Made by a program: the position numbers and the translations under genes
DNA from: Lachnospiraceae bacterium
GTDB lineage: Bacteria > Bacillota > Clostridia > Lachnospirales > Lachnospiraceae
Direction: 5' to 3'
Assembly (NCBI GenBank): GCA_910575155.1
Contig: CAJTDX010000012.1
Coordinates: 1-64,000, forward strand
Length of the DNA: 64,000 nt
Shown: positions 17,644 through 27,070 of the stretch, piece by piece
How the letters are laid out: the number at the start of each line of letters is the position of its first letter
Position numbering within the stretch: position 1 is the stretch's first letter
The notes under the pieces: model-generated
The model's input: the letters and a program-made list of their open reading frames with translations, nothing else
Database searches by the model: none
What the model was told of the DNA's origin: nothing

Positions 17644-17670
17644 ACTAAGCATTTTTGTTTATTCGAACTC
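17644..17670. repeat. att site, A/B junction
   Basis: A 27-base sequence identical to the guaA 3'-end att at 46,989-47,015. It includes TTATTCGAACTC, which on the minus strand encodes the last GuaA residues (EFE) and the TAA stop. Beyond it the sequence becomes the left end of element B. Confidence 0.75.
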
Positions 17671-17773
17671 TTTTTCCAGTTCGTTGCAAGTCCTGTTTTT
17701 CGTTGCTTTTTCTTTCAAAATCGTATCTTTTTGATGCTATTTTATCTCTTGTTTATATGGTTTCAAAACTGGT

Positions 17774-17790
17774 GTACCCAAATTGTACCC
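17774..17790. repeat. Integrase arm-site pair, left end of B
   Basis: GTACCCAAATTGTACCC, 104 bases inside the att. The matching GTACCCAAATCGTACCC is 66 bases from the att at the right end (36,854-36,870). Confidence 0.5.
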
Positions 17791-17882
17791 ATGCACATCT
17801 TTTTCAAAAATTTGTGACATGTCGTAGCTTTTTAATAATTGCTCTCTTAATCATATAATTAGCTATGCAATGTGTAGCCAAT

Positions 17883-18101
17883 TCACATTTGCCTTTGCAT
17901 ATGTTTTCCCAATACTGCACAACACTCAGAAAAAGCAAGTTGCTGATACTGAGCATCTATACCCTCTGCACTTTTAAGAAAATCGTCTAACTTCTTTGCA
18001 CAATCAACCACCTGCCATATCTGCTGATTATAATACTACTGTTGCGTCCGCTGCAATTGTGCCTGTATCTGTTGTTGGTTAAAAATATTTATATATTTCA
18101 T
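17883..18101 (-). pseudogene. Small ORF with internal amber codon
   Basis: 72 codons from an ATG at 18,101 to a TGA at 17,883, with one in-frame TAG at codon 22. Before it: a Gln-rich start (YINIFNQQQIQAQLQRTQQ). After it: an open helical segment (WQVVDCAKKLDDFLKSAEGI, then AFSECCAVLGKHMQ). It resembles small helper proteins of phage-like elements, but I do not recognise it. The rest of 17,671-18,214 holds no gene. Confidence 0.35.
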
Positions 18102-18164
18102 TTTGATTGAACATTTTGCCACCTTCTTCACGACAATAAATTTCTATGTTGAAAAAATCTTTTT

Positions 18165-18199
18165 ATCATAACCGCATCATAACCATTTTGGTCATAATG
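18165..18199. repeat. Copy of a 35-bp palindromic motif, downstream of AlbA gene
   Basis: Centred on ACCATTTTGGT and preceded by a partial repeat (ATCATAACC twice). Related (4 changes in 35) to 18,390-18,424 inside the following gene, where the core is the perfect palindrome TGACCATTTTGGTCA. Confidence 0.5.
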
Positions 18200-18214
18200 T
18201 GAATAAGATGTTTA

Positions 18215-19570
18215 TTATGAGTAATACTTTTGATTTTTGCTTTTGGGCTTATCTGGCAACGTCATTTTTAATCTGCCATCTTTTACCAACATATTTAAAT
18301 ACTTTCTTCTAAAGCTCGTTCGGCTGTCAAATCCAAATTGTTCCATAATTTCTGGTATGGATTTCGCTTCTTTACAAAATTCTAATATCATCATGACCAC
18401 ATCATGACCATTTTGGTCATGATGATTATCATTTTTTAACAATTTCAAATACCTATCACACGCCTTGCAAAGCACCATGATTCCAGATGCACTGATATTA
18501 TACTCTGGCAAAGAACCATCATATTTTTCACATGCTTCTTTTATTTTCTCAAACCCCCGTCCCCATGCCTCAATCATTCCACTCTTAAAGAAAACACCTG
18601 CCAGTTTGGGATTATACGGTTTAGAAGAATGCTTCCTAAATAACTTATCTGTAGAATCTAATTCTGACGGCATCTCGCCATCATTCCAAATGTATATTTT
18701 ATCTTCATATACACTGATTTGGATAGGATTGCAGCCACTGTAATCCTTATGCACAATTGCATTCAGCAAAATCTCCCGAAAAGCATCCTGATGAAACATG
18801 AATTGCTCAACTCTTTGAATGCCATCGTAAAAAATCAATGCTTTCAAATATTTCGTATAAACTAAATCAACTGTCTTATCCACTTGCTCAATAAGAGAAC
18901 CATGTACTTCATCCTGATATCTCAAATCAGCATCGGAATCTCCAAAATAGCCAATTTTAATATAGGAACCTGTAACCCATTTCTCTGGATCTTTATAAAA
19001 CGCTAACATTGCTGCTCTTATCAGATAACCTTCGTCATCAATTAGGTGAAGGTTCTCCATCAATATTGTATCATCAACCCTTGTTTCTTCTTCTGTCAGC
19101 CTTCCTCTTCTTATCGCCTTTTCTTTTAATAAATCAATTGCCTCTCTCCTTAAATCTGTCACCTTCAACTTCGGAATTGGCATTCCATCCCATGTTCTTC
19201 CCTGTGATTTTAGAATCGCTTTATCCAGTTCTTTTCCGGTTATCGTTCTCATTGTACTACCAGAACGATAAAAGTATTTACCATGATAGCTTATGAGCGA
19301 AGGGTACTTGTCCACAATAATCTCAATGTATTGCAAGTCATTCTCATACAACAGGTTGACATCTGCTACAATACCCATTGTATCTGTAATCTTATTTGGA
19401 ATAGACTCCAATAGCTTTTTCCTATCTTTATCGCTAAGTCCAACAACATCCCCATTGTCATTCTTGCCAATATAGAGCGTTCCGCCATAAGCATTTGCAT
19501 ATCCGCAAATCCACTCTAAGAACTCATCATGCCATGATTCTTTCCACTCTATCGTCTGGTGTTCTGGCAT
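18215..19570 (-). CDS. AlbA_2/Schlafen-type ATP-binding regulator-like protein
   Basis: 451 residues. The N-terminal AlbA_2 (divergent Schlafen-like) domain (about 5-120) starts QTIEWKESWHDEFLEWICGYANAYGGTLYIGKNDNG in family style. A GHKL ATPase-like domain (about 240-370) has REILLNAIVHKDYS and, later, RKHSSKPYNPKLAGVFFKSGMIEAWGRGF. A winged-helix-like tail follows (about 390-440). Such proteins are often annotated as RNA-binding or transcriptional regulators and also occur in defence islands. It is the last gene of the element B cargo; a paralogous relic of its tail seems to lie just downstream (18,165-18,199). Confidence 0.7.
   Translation of the reverse strand: MPEHQTIEWKESWHDEFLEWICGYANAYGGTLYIGKNDNGDVVGLSDKDRKKLLESIPNKITDTMGIVADVNLLYENDLQYIEIIVDKYPSLISYHGKYFYRSGSTMRTITGKELDKAILKSQGRTWDGMPIPKLKVTDLRREAIDLLKEKAIRRGRLTEEETRVDDTILMENLHLIDDEGYLIRAAMLAFYKDPEKWVTGSYIKIGYFGDSDADLRYQDEVHGSLIEQVDKTVDLVYTKYLKALIFYDGIQRVEQFMFHQDAFREILLNAIVHKDYSGCNPIQISVYEDKIYIWNDGEMPSELDSTDKLFRKHSSKPYNPKLAGVFFKSGMIEAWGRGFEKIKEACEKYDGSLPEYNISASGIMVLCKACDRYLKLLKNDNHHDQNGHDVVMMILEFCKEAKSIPEIMEQFGFDSRTSFRRKYLNMLVKDGRLKMTLPDKPKSKNQKYYS
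18390..18424. repeat. 35-bp palindromic motif inside AlbA gene
   Basis: Contains TGACCATTTTGGTCA flanked by ATCATGACC/GTCATGATG repeats; on the minus strand it encodes HHDQNGHDVVMM at the domain linker. Confidence 0.5.
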
Positions 19571-19598
19571 ATATTACACCTGCTTTCTATTTTCCAAC

Positions 19599-20708
19599 CT
19601 ATTCTTCCACATCTTGAATCACATTAATGATTTTATCCGCTGTTTCTTTGGTATCTTTATCATTTAACAAAATAACCATTTTCATTACCCTAACATCTAT
19701 ATCTAAACTAATCTGCAAATCATATTCTGACAACTTGTATAAATCACACAGCTTTCTGTGATACAACCATAACCAAATATATTTTTTAATTACCTTTTCT
19801 CTTTCGTATAATTCACTTGCATCGTTGATATTTACCCCTGCATAACTGCCGTATTTTTTAATTTTATCAATTAAAACTGACTTATGAACCCGAATAAAAT
19901 TCTCAGCATCTCCTTTTTGAGGAATTTTCAATGAATGTTGAAGATTAAATTGTTGTAACAAATCTTGAAACTCATTAAATAGTGTATTTTGTTCTAAATA
20001 ATAGTTAATGATACCAATATTATACATATAATTTAAAAACGGTTTTTCATCGTTAGAACGCATAAGAATATTATCTTTCCATGTTAAAACTAATTGTTCT
20101 TGTATATAGCTATTAAAAATCTCTTTCATAAATTTCTGCTCATCTGAACTCAATTCCAATCCCTTATTAATTTTGTTTTGAACAGAACCACCATATTCTA
20201 ATTCCTTATCAGTCAAAAAATGCAATCTGTGAATATCAGAAAATATCGATGAGTCAATGATAATTTGAGGATAAACAGCTTTATGTTCTAAACTTACAGC
20301 TTCAATAATGCCTCTTCCTTGTATAATATTCTCTCCAATGTAAGCTGTTGACTTAACTATTCCACCACGAACTAACAATCCATACATTACAATGAAATTC
20401 CTTTGAATATCAGCTATGATTGATAGGAAAGCCAACAATTTGTATATCTCATTCTGTCCTTCTTCCACTCGCATTGCAAATGTAAAATTATCTGAAAAAC
20501 CAATAAATTTTATCTCTATATTCTCTATTATTGGCACAATAGAAAAATTGCTAAACCTATTAAGATAACTTTTTATACCAGAAATCCCATCATAAATCAT
20601 AGAAACTATATCATGAATCTGCTTTTTAGATGCATGTGTAAAAAAATCCTTGTATCCTAATATATCAAAATATGCAATATAATACTCTTTCTCATCTAAT
20701 GAATCCAT
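19599..20708 (-). CDS. Cyclase-homology-like protein, unknown function
   Basis: 369 residues; GGAGGGTATAA precedes the ATG. The N-terminal 180 residues carry motifs in the order seen in class III nucleotidyl cyclase folds: YFDILGYKDF near 13-22 (first metal Asp, D-x-x-G), KFIGFSDNFTF near 67-77 (K-x-x-G-x-S-D) and GLLVRGGI with a following YIGENI (about 110-128). The C-terminal half is helical and unrecognised. No partner effector is evident, but it sits between the AlbA-type gene and a restriction-modification operon. A signalling or defence cyclase is plausible; a catalytically dead fold cannot be excluded. Confidence 0.4.
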   Translation of the reverse strand: MDSLDEKEYYIAYFDILGYKDFFTHASKKQIHDIVSMIYDGISGIKSYLNRFSNFSIVPIIENIEIKFIGFSDNFTFAMRVEEGQNEIYKLLAFLSIIADIQRNFIVMYGLLVRGGIVKSTAYIGENIIQGRGIIEAVSLEHKAVYPQIIIDSSIFSDIHRLHFLTDKELEYGGSVQNKINKGLELSSDEQKFMKEIFNSYIQEQLVLTWKDNILMRSNDEKPFLNYMYNIGIINYYLEQNTLFNEFQDLLQQFNLQHSLKIPQKGDAENFIRVHKSVLIDKIKKYGSYAGVNINDASELYEREKVIKKYIWLWLYHRKLCDLYKLSEYDLQISLDIDVRVMKMVILLNDKDTKETADKIINVIQDVEE

Positions 20709-20815
20709 TTATACCCTCCTCGATATATATCAAATTCTTAAATATTAGCAACTGAAAATCCTGCTCAATAACCCTTTTTCCGACATCCAATATGTATATG
20801 TCTTGATATTATTAC

Positions 20816-23800
20816 TTAACAATCATACTTATCTTTCGCCCTATATACTAACGCACTTTCAGCAACCATAGATAACGGTTCTTCTGCTGGAAACTGATAT
20901 CTTGTATTGTCTGAAAATCCAGACTGCTTATCACCGGAAAATTTTTTAAAATTTTCTGCCTGCGCCATCACTTGTTCAAATATTTCTTCATCCCATTCAG
21001 GCGGATAACCATTTTGGTAAAGGAGAACTGTCAAATCCATATTAAGCTGGTTTTTAATATCATCACGGGTAGACCAGTCAGCATATTGAGCTTTATCATC
21101 TACAAGTTCTTTTATCTTCTTTGCAAGCACCAGACATTTTTCATCTGCATAAGGAAAGCCATGATCATCACGAACTTTCACCAAAATATCATAAAATGCC
21201 TTTTCCTCATACGTGATACCCAATTTTTCAAAAGATATTTTATCCTCTTGCAAATCCTGAAAAATATTCAGCAACTTGTCAGATAAGTCATTTACAAAAT
21301 CCGCAACCACTTCGCTTGTAAATACCAGCTTATCCCTGTTATTATATGCCTCAACAACCTGCTTCAATCGTTCGTCAAATTCAACTGCCTTAACCTTGTT
21401 GGTTTTCCCATACGCCGTAATTGCTTTGCGAAGCAACTTTAAAAGGGCATTAAATTTAGTTATAGGCATCTTAATTGTGCTTAGTTCTTTCAAAAATTCA
21501 TCACTAAACAAGTCAATCGACCGATTCTCATCCACAATACTTTCAATGCCTGTACAAATGATTGCTTCACGCACCATATCTTCCACAACACGATTCATAA
21601 CTTCTGTGTCAGGAGCTGTTCCTCTTACCTGCTTGTATATAATAGAACGTATCGCCAGATAAAATTGCGCTTTTGCAACTTCTTCATCTGTAAGCTCCCC
21701 AGAAGGAAAACATATATGATAAGCCTCCTTTAACCGGCGGGAAAGCCCCATAAACCTTGTCTGCATTTCTTTTTTCATTTGAATATATTCTGCTGCTTTC
21801 TTCAGACAATTCAATCTCTCAAGCGACTGACCAGCAAAAAAATCTCTTGCGTCAAAATGAATCATCAATTCATCTATCATTACCAGATGGTTACGAAAAA
21901 TGCCCAATGTAATGTTTAGCTCATCAACTGGACTTTCCTGTGAAGCTCCGTACTGTTTTACCGCCTCCAGCATATCATTTTTAATACCAATATAATCCAC
22001 TACCTGACCTTTATCTTTTCCGTCAAAAACTCTGTTGACACGGGAAATCGTCTGAATCAGCGTATGCTTTTGCAATGGCTTATCAATATACATGACTGCC
22101 AGAGCCGGAACATCAAAACCTGTAATCCACATATCCACAACAATCGCTATCTTAAAATTGGAATCCTTATTTTTAAATTGCTCATCTAATTTTTTACGGT
22201 ATTCTTTCGTACCACATGCCTGATATAATTCTTTTCTGTCATTCTTTCTTCTTGTCGCAACCAAATTTATTTTTGGTAAAGCGAACAGCTTGTCCTTTTG
22301 CTCCTTTGTAAGAATAGCTTCATTTTCTGCTTTCTTTGGAATCCCCCATTCTGGTCGTACCGCCTTGATTTCATTTAATACTTGAAACGCAACTTGCCTG
22401 TCTGTACACACAATCATTGCCTTTTGTACAACTTCCGGCTTCTCTGCGCACAAAGATTCATAGTGTGTAACAATATCACGAGCCAGTTTTTTTATCCGAT
22501 CTGGATGCCCCAAAATAGCCGCCATGCTGCTCATAGCGCGTTTACTTGCTTCAATTTGTCCCTCAGTAGAACCTTCTGTTGCGCACTGGTCATAATATTT
22601 TTGTATTTCCTTTACCTGCTCGTCTGAAACAATCACTCTGGCAAGCCGTGGTTCATAAGCTATCCGCACTGTTATCCCATCATCACTGGATTCCTTCATT
22701 GTATAACTGTCAACCACATCACCAAATACAGAAATCGTATCATCAATTGGTGTTCCTGTAAAACCGCAATAACAGGCATTCGGAAAACTATCTCTCAAAT
22801 ATTTCGCAAATCCATATGTAGTAAATACACCGTTATCTGTTTTCTTTAACTTAGCACCAATCCCTGTCTGTGTCCGATGCGCTTCATCAGAAATACATAT
22901 GATATTATTTCTGTCTGATAACAAACCTATGGACTCACAAAATTTCTGAATTGTTGTAATATACACACCACCGCTTGGTTTATCCCTTAACGTTACACCC
23001 AAATCCTCCCTGTCCTCAATGCTGCGGACATCCTTCTCATGAAGATACTTCTTCGCAGTAACAAACAGTTTTGATGTCTGTGTATCTAAATCCTCTCTAT
23101 CTTCAATAATAATTATTGTTGGATTTTGAAAAGCCTCACTATCCCGCAATGCAATCATACGTGCAAGAAACAACATCGTGTATGTTTTTCCACAACCTGT
23201 TGCACCAAAATATGTTCCCCCTTTTCCATCACCTTGCGGTCGCATATGTACCTTTATATTTGCTAACATCTTATTTGCCGCAAAAAACTGTGGATAACGA
23301 CAGATAACTGCTTCATTCTTTTTACTGTCATCTGGGTAAAATATAAAATCCTGAATAATTGCTATTACACGTTCTTTTGCAAATGCCCCTGCAATCATTG
23401 TAAATAAAGAACTGATACCATTAGAAACTTTGTCTGTTTCATTTGCTTTATTCCATGAATAATAATATTCATATGGTGTAAAAATACTGCCCATCTTTGT
23501 ATTTACGCCATCACTGATAATAGATAAAAAGCAATATTTCATCAGATTTGGTATATCACGGCTATAACAAATGGTAATCTGCTCCCATGCTTCAAAAATG
23601 GTTGTATCTTCTTCAATAGCAGTCTTAAATTCGCAAATTCCAATTGGAATACCATTAATAAAGACCAGCAAATCAGGACGGCGTAAATGTGTATCCTGAA
23701 CAGAATATTGATTTACCACCTTGAAAATATTGTTTTCAGGGTGATCATAATCAATATAATCTATATGCAATGCAACTTTGCTGATGTCATCACGCACCAA

Positions 23801-24094
23801 ATCAAATCCTTCATTTACCAGCCAGAATGTTTCTCGGTTTCCATTGTAAAGAGGAACTGCCGGAATAAGCGCAATCTGGTTTATAATTTTTTTCATCTCT
23901 GAATCGCTTATAGATTCCGATGCATAACGATCTGAAATATATGCCTTTAAATCATCTATCAACAATATGTCATCATATTTTCTGTGAATAATTTTTCCTG
24001 GAACATAGTTATATCCCTGCCGTTCAAAAATTTCTATAATAGCCGTTTCCAGTTCGGCTTCTGTGAATTTGCCACGTTCAAATATATAGTCCAT
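20816..24094 (-). CDS. hsdR: Type I restriction enzyme R subunit (HsdR)
   Basis: 1092 residues from the ATG at 24,094, preferred because AAGGAG lies 9 bases upstream and the longer start overlaps the preceding gene. The N-terminal PD-(D/E)xK nuclease has D141 and E155-F-K157 (GICEFK). SF2 translocase: Walker A GATGCGKT (297-304), Walker B-like SDEAH, and motif VI in SRVNRVFDGKDKG. A helical C-terminus binds the methylase. It cuts unmodified DNA after ATP-driven translocation in complex with HsdM and HsdS encoded upstream. It is separated from hsdS by the KAP NTPase gene. Length is normal. Confidence 0.93.
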   Translation of the reverse strand: MDYIFERGKFTEAELETAIIEIFERQGYNYVPGKIIHRKYDDILLIDDLKAYISDRYASESISDSEMKKIINQIALIPAVPLYNGNRETFWLVNEGFDLVRDDISKVALHIDYIDYDHPENNIFKVVNQYSVQDTHLRRPDLLVFINGIPIGICEFKTAIEEDTTIFEAWEQITICYSRDIPNLMKYCFLSIISDGVNTKMGSIFTPYEYYYSWNKANETDKVSNGISSLFTMIAGAFAKERVIAIIQDFIFYPDDSKKNEAVICRYPQFFAANKMLANIKVHMRPQGDGKGGTYFGATGCGKTYTMLFLARMIALRDSEAFQNPTIIIIEDREDLDTQTSKLFVTAKKYLHEKDVRSIEDREDLGVTLRDKPSGGVYITTIQKFCESIGLLSDRNNIICISDEAHRTQTGIGAKLKKTDNGVFTTYGFAKYLRDSFPNACYCGFTGTPIDDTISVFGDVVDSYTMKESSDDGITVRIAYEPRLARVIVSDEQVKEIQKYYDQCATEGSTEGQIEASKRAMSSMAAILGHPDRIKKLARDIVTHYESLCAEKPEVVQKAMIVCTDRQVAFQVLNEIKAVRPEWGIPKKAENEAILTKEQKDKLFALPKINLVATRRKNDRKELYQACGTKEYRKKLDEQFKNKDSNFKIAIVVDMWITGFDVPALAVMYIDKPLQKHTLIQTISRVNRVFDGKDKGQVVDYIGIKNDMLEAVKQYGASQESPVDELNITLGIFRNHLVMIDELMIHFDARDFFAGQSLERLNCLKKAAEYIQMKKEMQTRFMGLSRRLKEAYHICFPSGELTDEEVAKAQFYLAIRSIIYKQVRGTAPDTEVMNRVVEDMVREAIICTGIESIVDENRSIDLFSDEFLKELSTIKMPITKFNALLKLLRKAITAYGKTNKVKAVEFDERLKQVVEAYNNRDKLVFTSEVVADFVNDLSDKLLNIFQDLQEDKISFEKLGITYEEKAFYDILVKVRDDHGFPYADEKCLVLAKKIKELVDDKAQYADWSTRDDIKNQLNMDLTVLLYQNGYPPEWDEEIFEQVMAQAENFKKFSGDKQSGFSDNTRYQFPAEEPLSMVAESALVYRAKDKYDC

Positions 24095-24107
24095 GACACC
24101 CATCTCC

Positions 24108-25937
24108 TTATGACATCTGTACAATAAATGTTTTTAGATTTCTGCAAAGATACCGAAGCTGCAATAACTGAATTTTATCTATATCATAGTTTTGGTAATT
24201 ATTAGAGTTTATTTTTTCTTGAACCACCTGCAAAAGTTCTTTCATGGTATGAATATCTGCTTCAATAAAGTCTGCTTTACCTGAATGTCTATATATCGCA
24301 AATAATACATCTCTGAATTCCATAATTTGTCTTGCTGAAGCTTGAAAAAGCATTTCCACAAGTTGACTAACATTGTATTTACTAATAAATTCATGATTTC
24401 CACTTATTTTATATCGCTCTTTTAAAACGGAATCATATAAATCTTTTATATCACTTGGATTATAAGAAAAATCATTTTGATTATTCCTAAAATTCATGGA
24501 TTCAGATAATTGTTCTGTAAAGTTCTTAAATTCAGCTTTTTCATTTTCTTCTAAATTATCATACATTGGCAAAAACAATAAGTGTGAGTCAATATCGCTG
24601 CCTTTTCCCTTGATATTTTTAACCATGTATTCCTTACATTGTGCATAATCAAATTCAATAACATGACTAATCATTACAAGATATGCTGCCAGTTTTCCAT
24701 AACTATAAAATCCTATATCGTCAGGATTTTTCAATCTTTTCTCTATAGACTTCAAAGTATCTTTTACTTCACTTTCTGTTCTCTCATAGTAGCTATATAA
24801 CTTTTGTAAATCCGTATCTTGTTGATCTGCATTTTTATCATAAAGTTTCAGTTTTTCATAGGCATCTCTTGTTTTGGCAATATCTTCTACCTCAATCTTT
24901 TGCCTCCTTATATAATCATAACAAAACTTAAATAACGGATACCTGTTAGTTCCTAATAGAGTAGAAAGATATTCCATACCCTCCCATTTAGGAAACTCCC
25001 CTGCTTTCATCTTAGATGAAAAACAAATAATACCAAAATAGATACATTTCAAAAAATCATCTTCATAATCTTCATCCATTTTATTAAAAATATCAACTGT
25101 TTTCTGTGTTGCAAATATAAATGTACGAAAATTTTTATGACAATATCCCCTTATCATTGAAACCAGTTCTTCGATAATATTTTCATCTTTGTCAACCATT
25201 ATCTGCAACTTTTCATTATTAAAAATACCTATAATATTTTTTACAGCCTCACAATAATCGCTTTCAAAATAAATGGTATCACTAATTGTCTTTTCCTTTA
25301 TTCGCAGATACTTCTGTACCTGTACATCCTCTGGTACACTATTTTCTTTATCTTCTTTAGTATTATTTTCCAAAAACAAAGAAGCCAAATCTTCCATATT
25401 ATAACTGACGGTTTTAGGCTGCTTATTTAATATTTCATTTTCATTCGCAACCAGAAGCACCTTAACACCATCTCGCTCTACAAGATTATTGATATAACCC
25501 AATAACTTTACTATTTCAATATTGCTTCTTTCCAAATCTTCAAGAATCAATAGTTTTCCAGTTAAATCAACAGAAGAATATAAATTCTGCAAATTATCCT
25601 CTGACATATTCACATCAATTCCAAGCATTCCAACTGCACCTTTCAATACAGTTTTAGCTATAAATTTTCCAGTTGCTAAAACTTCTGAATCTTTTGTCAA
25701 TGCTTTCATTCTTGATTCCAGATATATGCCTTTGCTTATATCTGCAATATTTTCAAGACCATATAATGAAATAATAATACATCTATTCTTTTTATCATTT
25801 TGTAAAAATTTAGTGAGTTGATTCTCGATATAATATGTTTTTCCAGACCCCCATTCCCCCGTCAACATGATAGCGGTATGTGTCTTATCTTCTTCAAGAT
25901 AATGTTTAATATAATTATTTAATTCAGTTACTGTCAT
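24108..25937 (-). CDS. KAP-type P-loop NTPase inserted in the RM operon
   Basis: 609 residues. Walker A GEWGSGKT (27-34) and Walker B LLILEDLER (129-137) followed by a sensor-like LLVANENEI fit KAP/STAND-like NTPases; no membrane helices are evident. The C-terminal 350 residues are helical. It lies between hsdS and hsdR on the same strand, with its stop 13 bases before the hsdR ATG, so all four are probably one operon. KAP NTPases occur in several antiphage systems. Its role here is unknown: either an independent defence gene or a modifier of the type I enzyme. Confidence 0.65.
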   Translation of the reverse strand: MTVTELNNYIKHYLEEDKTHTAIMLTGEWGSGKTYYIENQLTKFLQNDKKNRCIIISLYGLENIADISKGIYLESRMKALTKDSEVLATGKFIAKTVLKGAVGMLGIDVNMSEDNLQNLYSSVDLTGKLLILEDLERSNIEIVKLLGYINNLVERDGVKVLLVANENEILNKQPKTVSYNMEDLASLFLENNTKEDKENSVPEDVQVQKYLRIKEKTISDTIYFESDYCEAVKNIIGIFNNEKLQIMVDKDENIIEELVSMIRGYCHKNFRTFIFATQKTVDIFNKMDEDYEDDFLKCIYFGIICFSSKMKAGEFPKWEGMEYLSTLLGTNRYPLFKFCYDYIRRQKIEVEDIAKTRDAYEKLKLYDKNADQQDTDLQKLYSYYERTESEVKDTLKSIEKRLKNPDDIGFYSYGKLAAYLVMISHVIEFDYAQCKEYMVKNIKGKGSDIDSHLLFLPMYDNLEENEKAEFKNFTEQLSESMNFRNNQNDFSYNPSDIKDLYDSVLKERYKISGNHEFISKYNVSQLVEMLFQASARQIMEFRDVLFAIYRHSGKADFIEADIHTMKELLQVVQEKINSNNYQNYDIDKIQLLQLRYLCRNLKTFIVQMS

Positions 25938-25963
25938 AATATAATACCATTCTCCTCCTACTT

Positions 25964-27070
25964 TTATTGTAGTGAGCCTTTAATTAATATAGGACATAAT
26001 TCTATTATTTGTGCTTTTAGTTTTTCGTTAATCTCATGACGCATTTTGTACGCATTATATATTTTAACAATGGAATCTTGAATTTTTCTTTCTGGAATAG
26101 GTATTTCTGTTTCAAAAAATCTATCTAAATCCAAATTTGCACGAATACTGGCATCACTCATAAACCACCCTCTACGATCACTCTCATCTCGAAAGAACCA
26201 CATCATAATATATTCTGGCAAAACATCTTTTGTTTTTACTTGCAATACGGAATATGCGGGAGAAATAATAATTGGACAATCTCCGCTATAAAGAGCAATC
26301 CGAATACACTCATCCCTCCCTGTCTGCATACCACTATATGCAAACTGACCATTTCTAACTATCTTATACCTTTGTAAATTTACATCGGTAGTATCTGCTA
26401 CAGATGGCATAAACTGTTTCATGATATTAATTCCCTGAACATTGTCAATGGAATTATCTTCATTTCTACAATCTATTTCTTCTAACAGTTCTCCAATATA
26501 TTTTTTATGAGCAACATATTTATATCTATCTATTAATGTTTCAAATGTTAGCTTCAAATCTTCCAACCCACGCTCATAATTCTGCTGATTTGCTACTATT
26601 GCATTATAGATATTCACATATTTTTTCTGAATATCTATAGATGGAAGTTCAAGTTCTATATCACACATTTCTTCCCAACTAAATGTTTCTCGTGCAGAAC
26701 CCCATGAATGAAACCTTGAATATCTATCAAATTCTGGACGATTAAAATACATGAAAAGATAGTCCGAAATCAAACTACTTTCATTAGGAATATGGAATAC
26801 TACAGAAATTGACGACACCAAATACACATTTTCTGTATGATTATATGCCAAAGACATCTTATCCCCACGTCTTGAGGTATCTGGCACATAAGCAAAATAA
26901 TGTGGTGGGAATAATTTATACGAAACTAAATTCACGCCATTTAAATCTGCCTTTGTTATAATCATCTGTTTCTGTGTGGATAATCCAACAACTACATCTT
27001 CTCCATATATTCCATCAAAATTTCTTGCATCTGATTGAACAATATAATTTCCAAGTTTAGTCAATCCCAT
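25964..27070 (-). CDS. hsdS: Type I specificity subunit (HsdS)
   Basis: 368 residues from the ATG at 27,070 (RBS AGGGGGA), overlapping the hsdM stop by 14 bases. Two target-recognition regions (about 1-150 and 190-330), each followed by a conserved helical spacer (FSWEEMCDIELELPSIDIQKKYVNIYNAI and its counterpart DRFFETEIPIPERKIQDSIVKIYNAY; about 30 residues each, partly quoted). It determines the bipartite target of both methylation and cleavage. Target not predictable by eye. Slightly short but complete. Confidence 0.88.
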   Translation of the reverse strand: MGLTKLGNYIVQSDARNFDGIYGEDVVVGLSTQKQMIITKADLNGVNLVSYKLFPPHYFAYVPDTSRRGDKMSLAYNHTENVYLVSSISVVFHIPNESSLISDYLFMYFNRPEFDRYSRFHSWGSARETFSWEEMCDIELELPSIDIQKKYVNIYNAIVANQQNYERGLEDLKLTFETLIDRYKYVAHKKYIGELLEEIDCRNEDNSIDNVQGINIMKQFMPSVADTTDVNLQRYKIVRNGQFAYSGMQTGRDECIRIALYSGDCPIIISPAYSVLQVKTKDVLPEYIMMWFFRDESDRRGWFMSDASIRANLDLDRFFETEIPIPERKIQDSIVKIYNAYKMRHEINEKLKAQIIELCPILIKGSLQ

